From Extensimonas perlucida (GTDB lineage Bacteria > Pseudomonadota > Gammaproteobacteria > Burkholderiales > Burkholderiaceae_C), in assembly GCF_007655255.1 (NCBI RefSeq), contig NZ_VMYE01000003.1:62001-126000 (forward strand): a stretch of DNA of 64,000 nucleotides. The letters are read 5' to 3'. The position numbers and the translations under genes were made by a program. Positions 1 through 9,887 of this stretch are shown here, in pieces. The notes under the pieces are model-generated. The model made no database searches. It was not told where the DNA came from and saw only the letters and a program-made list of their open reading frames with translations. Each line of letters starts with the position of its first letter. Position 1 is the first letter of the stretch.

Positions 1-174
<174 letters not shown>

Positions 175-277
175 TTGGAATAAACGTCGTCCATTGACCA
201 CAATTTACTGGAGACTGGTTGTCTGTGAGAGCAGCGAATGCCAGTTACCCAACACATGAATTCAGGAGACTCTAACC

Positions 278-2034
<1,757 letters not shown>

Positions 2035-2061
2035 CCAAGGAGAAGACATGACATCGAACGT

Positions 2062-2928
2062 TTGGGTTACCTCGGCTTCGCCGTCAAGGACGTACCCGCC
2101 TGGGACTACTTTTTGACGCAAAACGTGGGTTTGATGGCGGCGGGTGCTGCCGGCGACGCTGCGCTGTACCGTGCCGATCAGCGTGCCTGGCGCATCGCCG
2201 TGCAGCCGGGCGAACTCGACGACCTAGCCTACGCAGGCTTGGAAGTGGATGACGCCGCTGCGCTCGAGCGCATGGCCGACAAGCTGCGCCAGGCAGGGGT
2301 AGCCTTCACCCGCGGTGACGAAGCGCTCATGCAGCAGCGCAAAGTCATGGGCCTGTTGTGCCTGCAAGACCCCTTCGGCCTGCCACTCGAGATTTACTAC
2401 GGCCCGGCAGAAACCTTCGACCAGCCCTTCCTGCCCAGCGCACCCGTTTCGGGCTTCGTCACAGGCGACCAGGGTATCGGGCATTTCGTGCGCTGCGTCC
2501 CCGACACCGCCAAGGCGATGGCGTTCTACACCGAAGTGCTGGGCTTTGTGCTGTCCGACATCATCGACATCAAGATGGGGCCGGAAATGAGCGTGCCCGC
2601 GCACTTCCTGCACTGCAATGGGCGCCACCACACGATCGCCCTGGCTGCCCTCCCAATCCCCAAGCGCATCCTCCATTTCATGCTGCAAGCCAACACCATA
2701 GACGACGTGGGCTATGCCTTCGATCGGCTGGACGCGGCCGGGCGCATCACTTCCCTGCTCGGGCGCCACACCAACGACCATACGATCTCCTTCTATGCCG
2801 AAACGCCGTCGCCCATGATCGAAGTCGAGTTCGGCTGGGGACCGCGCACGGTGGATTCCTCCTGGACGGTGGTGCGCCACAACCGCACCTCCATGTGGGG
2901 TCACAAGTCGGTACGCGGCCAGCGCTGA
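2062..2928 (+). CDS. bphC: Extradiol ring-cleavage dioxygenase (2,3-dihydroxybiphenyl 1,2-dioxygenase type), start region abnormal
   Basis: The protein opens the catechol ring by meta-cleavage and belongs to the two-domain vicinal oxygen chelate type I extradiol dioxygenases. Counting from the TTG codon at 2062, the Fe(II) ligands are His141, His205 and Glu256, and the C-terminus WGHKSVRGQR is typical of BphC/IpbC. The start is the problem. A good AAGGAG site is followed by ATG 2048, but that ATG is in another frame and stops after about 22 codons. The real frame reads D-I-E-R-L-G-Y-L-G-F, and family members begin with Met plus a similar string. Adding one G after ATG 2048 would give Met-Asp-Ile-Glu-Arg. 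Either a base is missing (mutation or sequencing error) or TTG 2062 is used. Confidence 0.88.
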   Translation: MGYLGFAVKDVPAWDYFLTQNVGLMAAGAAGDAALYRADQRAWRIAVQPGELDDLAYAGLEVDDAAALERMADKLRQAGVAFTRGDEALMQQRKVMGLLCLQDPFGLPLEIYYGPAETFDQPFLPSAPVSGFVTGDQGIGHFVRCVPDTAKAMAFYTEVLGFVLSDIIDIKMGPEMSVPAHFLHCNGRHHTIALAALPIPKRILHFMLQANTIDDVGYAFDRLDAAGRITSLLGRHTNDHTISFYAETPSPMIEVEFGWGPRTVDSSWTVVRHNRTSMWGHKSVRGQR

Positions 2929-2950
2929 ACCGCGTCATTCAATTTTTTAG

Positions 2951-3820
<870 letters not shown>

Positions 3821-3863
3821 GCGCCGTTTCCCTTTTTTCCTCAGAGCGAAAGCTGTAGACCAC

Positions 3864-3920
3864 GCCCTCCCTCGGGGGAGGCGGGCTGCTGCTTTGCCAT
3901 GAAAACCGGCCCTTTGGGCC
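3864..3920 (+). terminator. Two short hairpins after bphD, possible operon terminator or attenuator
   Basis: CCTCCC (3866-3871) can pair with GGGAGG (3876-3881), and GGCCC with GGGCC (3908-3920) flanked by A and T runs. They lie between bphD and the OmpW-like gene. The T tract is short (ATTT), so this is at best a weak intrinsic terminator. Confidence 0.3.
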
Positions 3921-3978
3921 ATTTCTCACAAGAACGCAAGGAGACTTCGATCAAACCTTTTCCCGCACACTGCTCCCA

Positions 3979-4614
3979 TTGGCCTGCGCCGCACTGCTTG
4001 GAAACGCGCACGCGCAAACCGCGCCTGACGCCCAGACTTCGCCCTGGTCGCTGGCGCTGGGCATGGTGCATATGGGCTTCAGCACCAAGGCCGACCTCTA
4101 CGCCGGCGGGCCCGGGCCCGGTGCCGGGGTGCACGCCAGCAGCGACAACGTATTGGGCCTGGAAATCACCTATTCTTTCACCCCCAACTGGACGGCGCGC
4201 CTGGACATCGGCACCCCCGTCAAGACGGACCTCTCTGGCACAGGCAATCTCGGGCCGCTGGGGCGCCTCGGTGGCGTCAAGGGCGGGCCGGCAATTCTCA
4301 CCCTCAACTATTCACCTGGCATGTGGGGGCCGATCCGCCCATTCTTCGGCGGTGGCATGAGCTACCTCAAGGTATTCAGCACCAGCACGGGTGCACTGCA
4401 AAATCTCAAGGTGGACAACGCCTTTGGCGGCGCTTTCATCGTCGGCGCCGACTGGCCCTTGCGTGACGGCTACAGCCTCACCTTGACGCTGCAGAAGGTG
4501 TACCTCAAGACCAACGCCACCGGCACCGTACCCGCCATGGGCGGCGCACCGGTCACGGCCTCGGTACGCCTGGACCCGCTGGTGAGCTTTCTCGCGATCC
4601 GCAAGCAGTTTTGA
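3979..4614 (+). CDS. OmpW-family outer-membrane protein, start uncertain
   Basis: The product resembles OmpW, an eight-stranded outer-membrane beta-barrel associated with passage of hydrophobic molecules. It shows a signal peptide (LACAALLGNAHA, cleavage near the AHA-QT junction), the family-like region NVLGLEITYSFTPNWTARLDIG, and a C-terminal aromatic residue (RKQF) as expected for barrel assembly. Location behind bphD suggests a role in uptake of the aromatic substrate, which is inference. No in-frame ATG exists at the AAGGAG site near 3938. The first in-frame start-like codon is TTG 3979, inside the signal peptide; the upstream frame continues as F-S-R-T-L-L-P. A substituted or deleted base near 3949-3953 would explain the lost start. 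Confidence 0.75.
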   Translation: MACAALLGNAHAQTAPDAQTSPWSLALGMVHMGFSTKADLYAGGPGPGAGVHASSDNVLGLEITYSFTPNWTARLDIGTPVKTDLSGTGNLGPLGRLGGVKGGPAILTLNYSPGMWGPIRPFFGGGMSYLKVFSTSTGALQNLKVDNAFGGAFIVGADWPLRDGYSLTLTLQKVYLKTNATGTVPAMGGAPVTASVRLDPLVSFLAIRKQF

Positions 4615-4689
4615 CGCGGCTCCTGCGCCGGGGCGCCTGCGCGCGTGCGTCCAGCGCACGGCGCAGCGCCGCCCCTTGCAGATGCGGGC

Positions 4690-5814
4690 TTATCCCCGGC
4701 TCCCACCCGTTGTTTTGTGCGCACGGCGCGCGCGCACGGCATCGGCCAGCCCGCGCAGCACGGGCACGGTCTGCGCCCAGCCTATGCAGGCGTCGGTCAC
4801 CGACACGCCGTGGCGCAGCGGCTCGCCGGGCACGATGTCCTGGCGGCCTTCGTGCAGGTGGCTTTCTATCATCACGCCCATGATGCGCGCGTCGCCCCCG
4901 GCGATTTGCTGCGCCACCTCGGCCGCGACCGCGATCTGGCGCTGGTGCTGCTTGAGGCTGTTGGCGTGCGAGACATCTATCATCACCTGCGGGCGCAGCC
5001 CTGCGGCCTGCAGCAGCTGGCACGCGACGTCCACGTCGGCGGGGCCGTAGTTGGGCTGCCTGCCGCCGCGCAGGATCACGTGGCAATCTGCATTGCCGCG
5101 CGTCTCGAAAATCGCGGCCTGCCCCATCTTGGTCATGCCCATGAACGCGTGCGGCGCCTGCGCGGCGAGAATGGCATCGACGGCCACCTTCACGCCGCCG
5201 TCGGTGCCGTTCTTGAAGCCCACGGGGCACGAGAGGCCGCTCGCGAGCTGGCGATGGCTCTGGCTTTCGGTCGTGCGCGCGCCGATCGCGCCCCAGCTCA
5301 CCAGATCGCTGATGAACTGCGGGCTCAGCAGGTCGAGAAACTCCGTGCCCACGGGCAGGCCCAGCGCGAGCACGTCGAGCAGCAGCCGGCGCGCCATCTC
5401 CAGCCCCTCGTTGATGGCAAAGCTGCCGTCGAGGTGCGGGTCGTTGATGTAGCCCTTCCAACCCACCGTGGTGCGCGGCTTTTCGAAATACACGCGCATC
5501 ACGACGAGCAGCGCATCCTGCAGCGCCTGGGCCTCGCCCTGCAGCGCGCGTGCGTAGTCAAGCGCCTGGTCGTGGTCGTGGATGGAGCAGGGCCCGACCA
5601 CGACCACGAGCCGATCGTCCTGCCCATGCAACACGCGCGAGATCGCGGCGCGGCTTTGCTCCACGCGCTGCTGCGCGGCCTCGGGCGCGGGCAGCCACTC
5701 CTGCAGCAGCGCCGGCGTGATCAAGGGGCGCACGGCCTTGATGCGCGTGTCGTCGGTGCGCGTGTGGTCGTGCGTGGAAAGCGGGGCGGCGCTGGGGAGG
5801 ACGTGGGGGCTCAT
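4690..5814 (-). CDS. aroG: 3-deoxy-D-arabino-heptulosonate-7-phosphate (DAHP) synthase, class I
   Basis: This 374-residue enzyme condenses phosphoenolpyruvate and erythrose 4-phosphate, the first step of the shikimate pathway. Family motifs include VVVGPCSIHDHDQALDY, VMRVYFEKPRTTVGWKG and FKNGTDGGVKVAVDAI, and the metal-site region IDVSHANS is present. This is the AroG/AroF/AroH type; which effector inhibits it cannot be read reliably. It converges on the OmpW-like gene with about 75 bases between the stop codons. Confidence 0.93.
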   Translation of the reverse strand: MSPHVLPSAAPLSTHDHTRTDDTRIKAVRPLITPALLQEWLPAPEAAQQRVEQSRAAISRVLHGQDDRLVVVVGPCSIHDHDQALDYARALQGEAQALQDALLVVMRVYFEKPRTTVGWKGYINDPHLDGSFAINEGLEMARRLLLDVLALGLPVGTEFLDLLSPQFISDLVSWGAIGARTTESQSHRQLASGLSCPVGFKNGTDGGVKVAVDAILAAQAPHAFMGMTKMGQAAIFETRGNADCHVILRGGRQPNYGPADVDVACQLLQAAGLRPQVMIDVSHANSLKQHQRQIAVAAEVAQQIAGGDARIMGVMIESHLHEGRQDIVPGEPLRHGVSVTDACIGWAQTVPVLRGLADAVRARRAHKTTGGSRG

Positions 5815-5852
5815 GGTGGTTGCTATGAATTCAGGATTGATTTTTACGAAAG

Positions 5853-5899
5853 AAAATTACCTCTAGCGCTTGATTAGCATGCGCAAGCAGCTATTGAAT
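5853..5899 (-). repeat. Dispersed ~45-bp motif, copy in the aroG/exonuclease gap
   Basis: On the minus strand it reads AATAGCTGCTTGCGC then CAAGCGCTAGAGG, two inverted GCGCTTG-like halves. It abuts the exonuclease stop codon. This is one of the best matches to the family described in the findings. Confidence 0.7.
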
Positions 5900-6579
5900 C
5901 AGGTGCGACTTTTGCTCATTTTCTCAGCAGCATCCACAGCCTCGTCCGCACCAGCACCTGCACCCTCCCCCGCCGCCTGGCGCAGGAGCCAGCGCTGCAC
6001 CGCAGGCCGCGCGAGGCGCTGCAATTGCTGCAGCGTGCCAAAGTCCGGCTGCGCCACGCTCCAGCGCGTGCGCAAGTCGTGCTGTATGCGCGTGAGCAGC
6101 GCGGCGGCCATTTCGGCGTCGGCAAGCGCGCGGTGCGCCCGGCCCGTGGCCGGCAGCTGCAGATACGTAGCCAAGTTGCCCAGGCTGTGGCTGCCCGCTT
6201 GCGGGTACAGGCGCCGCGCGAGCAGCACCGTGCACACGAAGGGCTGCGGCGCCGCGAGCCCGGCCAGCGCGAGCTCGTGCTGCCAGAACTTGCGGTCGAA
6301 CGCGGCATTGTGCGCGACCAGGGGCACGCCCTGCACGAGCCGCGCCGCCTCGCGCATCACCTCGGCCGCCGGTGGCGCTGCATCGACCATGGCCTGCGTG
6401 ATGCCCGTGAGCTGCGTGATGAACGGCGACACCCAGGCGCCGCTGCGCATCAGGCTCTGAAAGCGCTCCACCACGCGCCCGCCTTCGAGCAACACCAGCC
6501 CCAGCTCGGTCGCCCGCGCCCCTTCGCCGGGCGCCATGCCCGTGGTTTCGAAGTCGAGGACGGCGATACGGTGTGGCAT
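5899..6579 (-). CDS. 3'-5' exonuclease, DnaQ/epsilon-like (DEDDh)
   Basis: The 226-residue protein has the exonuclease fold of the DNA polymerase III epsilon family. Exo I is DFETTG with acidic residues at 9 and 11, Exo II is around HNAAFDRKF, and Exo III is HRALADAE, giving the DEDDh set. It is a stand-alone exonuclease without the polymerase-binding tail of true DnaQ, so its role (repair or nucleic-acid processing) is not fixed. ATG 6579 (MPHRIAVLDFETTG) is chosen. A frame open further upstream to 6903 is translated repeat sequence and is not believed. Confidence 0.85.
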   Translation of the reverse strand: MPHRIAVLDFETTGMAPGEGARATELGLVLLEGGRVVERFQSLMRSGAWVSPFITQLTGITQAMVDAAPPAAEVMREAARLVQGVPLVAHNAAFDRKFWQHELALAGLAAPQPFVCTVLLARRLYPQAGSHSLGNLATYLQLPATGRAHRALADAEMAAALLTRIQHDLRTRWSVAQPDFGTLQQLQRLARPAVQRWLLRQAAGEGAGAGADEAVDAAEKMSKSRT

Positions 6580-6593
6580 GGTGTTAATGAGGA

Positions 6594-7030
6594 AATTGGG
6601 GTCAGATTCTAATTTCTGGCGGCGGGTGATGAAGCGATTGGTAATTGGGGTCAGATTCCAATTATTTGCGAAGGTGAAGGGGCAAAGGGCGGGTGCCGGG
6701 AGTTGCGCCCGGCGGCGCACCTTCTTTTCTTGTCTCGCCAAGAAAAGAAGGCAAAAGAAGGCGACCCTGCTGTCTGCGTCCCTGCCCGCCTCGCGGCGGT
6801 CAGGGCAACCTGCGGTGCTCGCACCCGGCGGGGTCGCGCGAAACTCGCTGCGCTCAAACATCGCGCGCCCTTTTCCCGCCGGGCGCTGCGCTCCTCGGCG
6901 CATACAGAAGGGTGGGGATACCGCACGGGCCTTCGCTGCGCTCGGCCTTTTTAGCTCGGAAATTGGGGTCAGATTCGAATTATCTGGCCCAGAGTATGGT
7001 GCGGCGATAAATTGGGGTCAGATTCCAATT
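6594..7030. repeat. Intergenic repeat island with four 21-bp direct repeats in two doublets
   Basis: The 580-base gap between the exonuclease and dinG holds no convincing gene. Four copies of AATTGGGGTCAGATTC followed by one variable base and AATT lie at 6594-6614, 6643-6663, 6961-6981 and 7010-7030. Both pairs have starts exactly 49 bases apart, and the doublets bracket a GC-rich block of about 300 bases. Similar 'TTGGGGTCAGA' repeats occur around REP-associated transposases in proteobacteria; no transposase is present here, so the island may be a remnant or a non-autonomous unit. Confidence 0.8.
6720..6751. repeat. Perfect 13-bp stem-loop inside the repeat island
   Basis: CCTTCTTTTCTTG (6720-6732) is the exact reverse complement of 6739-6751, with a 6-base loop. 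The surrounding sequence reads on the minus strand as an artefactual protein containing MFERSEFRATP, a kind of string I associate with translated repeats in related genomes. Confidence 0.75.
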
Positions 7031-7110
7031 TCCTGAGAGGCTTGCGTCGGCATGAAAACGAAACATGCCTCGGCTGAAAATCACGGCCAAATATGCCTTT
7101 CATGCAGAAC

Positions 7111-7133
7111 CATCAAGCGCAAGCAGCTATCAC
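7111..7133 (-). repeat. Dispersed motif, half copy downstream of dinG
   Basis: The minus strand reads GATAGCTGCTTGCGCTTGAT, the first half of the ~45-bp family; the second half (AAGCGCTAGAGGC) is missing. Confidence 0.5.
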
Positions 7134-7160
7134 ACAAAGAGCACGCACCGCCCCCCGCCC

Positions 7161-9509
7161 TCACCCCGCCGCGCGCTGCTCCAGCGCAAAGGGCGGCAGG
7201 CCCTGGAGCAAGCGCTGGCCGTAGGCGGTGCGGGTGAGGCGGCGGTCGTAGCAATAGACATGCGCCTGGTCTTGCTCGGTGCGGATCGCGCGGCCCACCC
7301 ACTGCGCGAGGCGGATGGCCGTGGCGGGTACCACGAGTTCGCTGAAGGGGTCGCGCCCCACGGCGCGCAGCCACTCGGCGCGCGCTTCGCCCACGGGGTC
7401 ATCGGGCGGGGCGAAGGGCAGCTTGGCGATGAACACCGATTCGCACAGCCGCCCCGGCAAGTCCAGCCCTTCGCCGAAGGACTGCATGCCGAAGATGATG
7501 GACGGCTCGCCCGCGGCCACGCGCGTGCGGTGGCGCACGAGCAGCTGCGCGCGCGGCAGCGTGTTTTGCACAAGCACCACGCCGCGCAAGGCGGTGGGCA
7601 GCGCCTCCACGGCAAGGCGCATTTGCTCGCGCGAGGTGAACAGCACGAGTGCGCCGGCCTGCACGTGCACGAGGTCGTGCAGCAGCGCATCGACCATCTC
7701 GGCACCGTAGGCGCGCGCGTCGCGCGGGTCGGCGCGCGTTTCGGCGGCGATCAGCGTGCCCTGCGTGCTGTAGTCGAACGGGCTGGGCACTTCGAGCGTG
7801 CGCACCGCCACGTCGCCGTGCAGGCCTGCTTCGCGCAGAAAGAAGTCGAACTGTCCGCAGCTCGTGAGCGTGGCCGAGGTGAGCACCGCGGCGCGCACCT
7901 CGCTCCACAGCCGCGCCTTGAGCATGGGCCCCGGCAGGATGGGGCTGGCGTGCGCGCGCAGCACGGCAAAGTCGCCCGCGCCTTCGAGCGTGAACCATTT
8001 GGCGCAAGGGGCCGCCGCAGGTTCGCCGCCCGCGGCAGCGTCGGGCCCGGCATTGGCTGAGGTGCCCTGCGCCCTCTCCATGCCTTGCGTCCGCTGCACC
8101 CGCTGCGCCGGCGTTTCCAGCAGCAGCGCCTGCGCGCAGGCATGCAGCCCTTCGAGCCGCGGCGCCAGCGTGCCAACCTGCGCGTACAGCAGCGACAGCG
8201 TGCGCGCCTCCTTTGGACGTTCGCGTATGGCCTCGCGCAGCGCCTGCGCGACGGCGCTCAGGCAATCCAGGTACTGCGCCGCGCTGGTGGCCAGGCGGTT
8301 CAAGGGCTCGATGAGCGCCTCGGGCAGCACGCCGCGCGGCACGCGCACGCGCGCGCTGCTCCAGCCCTCGCCCCAAGCCCGGCCCGGCCCGGCGGATGCG
8401 CCCTGAGTGGCCGGGCGCAGCGCCGCGCCGTAGTGGTCGAGCACGCAGCGCCCGAAGTCCTGCGCACCCTGGCGCAGCTGCGCTGCGTGGCGCGGCAGCT
8501 CGGCGAGCTGCGGCACCTCCACCAGCGTGGCCACGCGCAGCGCGCGGCTCGTGAGCCGCTCTATCCAGCCCAGCCGGCTCAAGTCCATGCTGCTCGCGAA
8601 CTGGCTCAGCGCCGTGGCGGGCAGGTGGTGCGCCTCGTCGAGCACCAGCAAGCAGTTGTGCAGCTCGGGCAGCGTGCGCGAGCCCAGCGACGACAGCAGC
8701 AAGTCGTGGTTCACCACGATCACCTGCGCGCCCACGAGCTCCTTGCGCTTTTCGAAATAGCTGCAGTGCGCGAACGCCGGACAGTATTTGCCCGTGCACG
8801 AGGCCGCCTCGGCCGCCACGGGCGCCCAGAGCTCGGCCTCGGGCGGCGGATCGAGGGCGTCGCGGTCGCCGTCCCAGCTGCCGCGCGCGAGCGATTGCGC
8901 CAGCGTGGCGTAGAACTGCTGGCGCGCCTCGGCCGCGTGGTGGGGCTCGGCCGCACGCGCGGCGGCCTCCTCGTCGGGAAAGAAGTCGTCCTCCGCCACG
9001 CCCGCAGCCCCCATCGGCGCCGCGAGCCGGTCGAGCTTGAGCTGGCACACATAGCGCCCGCGCCCCTTGGCGAGCGCGAACTTGAAGGGCTGCGGCAGGC
9101 GCGCGGCCAGCGCCGGCAAGTCCTTGTGCACGAGCTGCTCCTGCAGCGCCACCGTGGCCGTGGAGATCAGCACGCGCGTGTTGCGCGCCAGCGCCAGCGC
9201 CACCGCAGGCGCGCCATACGCGAGCGACTTGCCCACGCCCGTGCCCGCCTGGATCACGGCGATCGAACGACCTGGGTTGGCACCGCTCCCGGCCGCAGAT
9301 TCCACGGCGGCAGATTCATTGGCTGGCACCTGATCGGGCGCAGCCTCGGATTCGGCGCCCGGGCCCTTGCCCAGCGTGGCCACGCTGAACACGTGCGCCA
9401 CCTCCTCGGCCATGCGCCGCTGCCCCGCGCGGCTGCGAAAACCCTCGGTGGCCTGCACCACCGCATCGAACGACTGCAGGGCCGCAGCGGCCCATTCACT
9501 GGAAGACAT
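7161..9509 (-). CDS. dinG: ATP-dependent DNA helicase, DinG family (XPD-like)
   Basis: This 782-residue superfamily 2 helicase unwinds DNA 5'-3' and takes part in DNA repair and R-loop removal. Walker A is AGTGVGKS near residues 88-95, and motif II is LDEAH. Cysteines in RYVCQLKLDRL and in CTGKYCPAFAHCSYF are placed as iron-sulfur cluster ligands, so the XPD-type cluster appears intact. The C-terminal helicase half contains SIIFGMQSFGEGLDLPG and QWVGRAIRTEQDQ (motif VI). Ala/Glu-rich insertions near residues 50-80 and 480-500 make it longer than E. coli DinG. No LexA box was recognised upstream. Confidence 0.92.
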   Translation of the reverse strand: MSSSEWAAAALQSFDAVVQATEGFRSRAGQRRMAEEVAHVFSVATLGKGPGAESEAAPDQVPANESAAVESAAGSGANPGRSIAVIQAGTGVGKSLAYGAPAVALALARNTRVLISTATVALQEQLVHKDLPALAARLPQPFKFALAKGRGRYVCQLKLDRLAAPMGAAGVAEDDFFPDEEAAARAAEPHHAAEARQQFYATLAQSLARGSWDGDRDALDPPPEAELWAPVAAEAASCTGKYCPAFAHCSYFEKRKELVGAQVIVVNHDLLLSSLGSRTLPELHNCLLVLDEAHHLPATALSQFASSMDLSRLGWIERLTSRALRVATLVEVPQLAELPRHAAQLRQGAQDFGRCVLDHYGAALRPATQGASAGPGRAWGEGWSSARVRVPRGVLPEALIEPLNRLATSAAQYLDCLSAVAQALREAIRERPKEARTLSLLYAQVGTLAPRLEGLHACAQALLLETPAQRVQRTQGMERAQGTSANAGPDAAAGGEPAAAPCAKWFTLEGAGDFAVLRAHASPILPGPMLKARLWSEVRAAVLTSATLTSCGQFDFFLREAGLHGDVAVRTLEVPSPFDYSTQGTLIAAETRADPRDARAYGAEMVDALLHDLVHVQAGALVLFTSREQMRLAVEALPTALRGVVLVQNTLPRAQLLVRHRTRVAAGEPSIIFGMQSFGEGLDLPGRLCESVFIAKLPFAPPDDPVGEARAEWLRAVGRDPFSELVVPATAIRLAQWVGRAIRTEQDQAHVYCYDRRLTRTAYGQRLLQGLPPFALEQRAAG

Positions 9510-9587
9510 GGGCGAGAGTGTGGCACGGATGGCGACGCAGCCCTGCGCCGTGCGCGGCAGCCGAGGATTGCACGCGTTTGGCGCCGC

Positions 9588-9884
9588 TCATGCCCCCGCC
9601 GAGGGGCCCATGTCCATGTCCGTCTCCGCCCGGCGCGAGCGCGGCATCTGCACCACGGCTTCCTGCGCCACGCCAGCGGGCGGTTGGGCGGCGCCGACGC
9701 GCGTGCTGGCGCAGCCCGGCGCGCAGCTGCTGCACCCGCCGCAGCCGGACGGCGCCGGCAGCGCACGCGCAAGGCGCGGGTGCAGGCGCGCCAGCCGCGC
9801 GCGCCAGCGGGCCGGCAGCCAGCGCCACAGCACATAGGCCAGCGCCAGCGCGACGAGAGCGATGCTCAAGACTTGCTGCCACAT
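9588..9884 (-). CDS. Small Cys-rich membrane protein linked to feoB
   Basis: The 98-residue protein has one N-terminal membrane segment (residues about 4-22, VLSIALVALALAYVLWRWL), then a basic stretch and a cysteine cluster SGCGGCSSCAPGC. It starts 4 bases after the feoB stop, in the position where many gammaproteobacteria have feoC, but it is not FeoC-like in sequence. It resembles small Cys-rich proteins found after feoB in other Burkholderiales. A role in iron or cluster handling at the Feo transporter is an inference from context. Confidence 0.75.
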   Translation of the reverse strand: MWQQVLSIALVALALAYVLWRWLPARWRARLARLHPRLARALPAPSGCGGCSSCAPGCASTRVGAAQPPAGVAQEAVVQMPRSRRAETDMDMGPSAGA

Positions 9885-9887
9885 GCT

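Noticed and set aside
6580-6903. N-terminal extension of the exonuclease, containing MFERSEFRATP
   Set aside because: It is translated repeat sequence; the exonuclease fold begins at ATG 6579.
6594-7030. Repeated 21-mers considered as a CRISPR array
   Set aside because: There are only two doublets with a 300-base gap, no regular spacer series and no cas genes.
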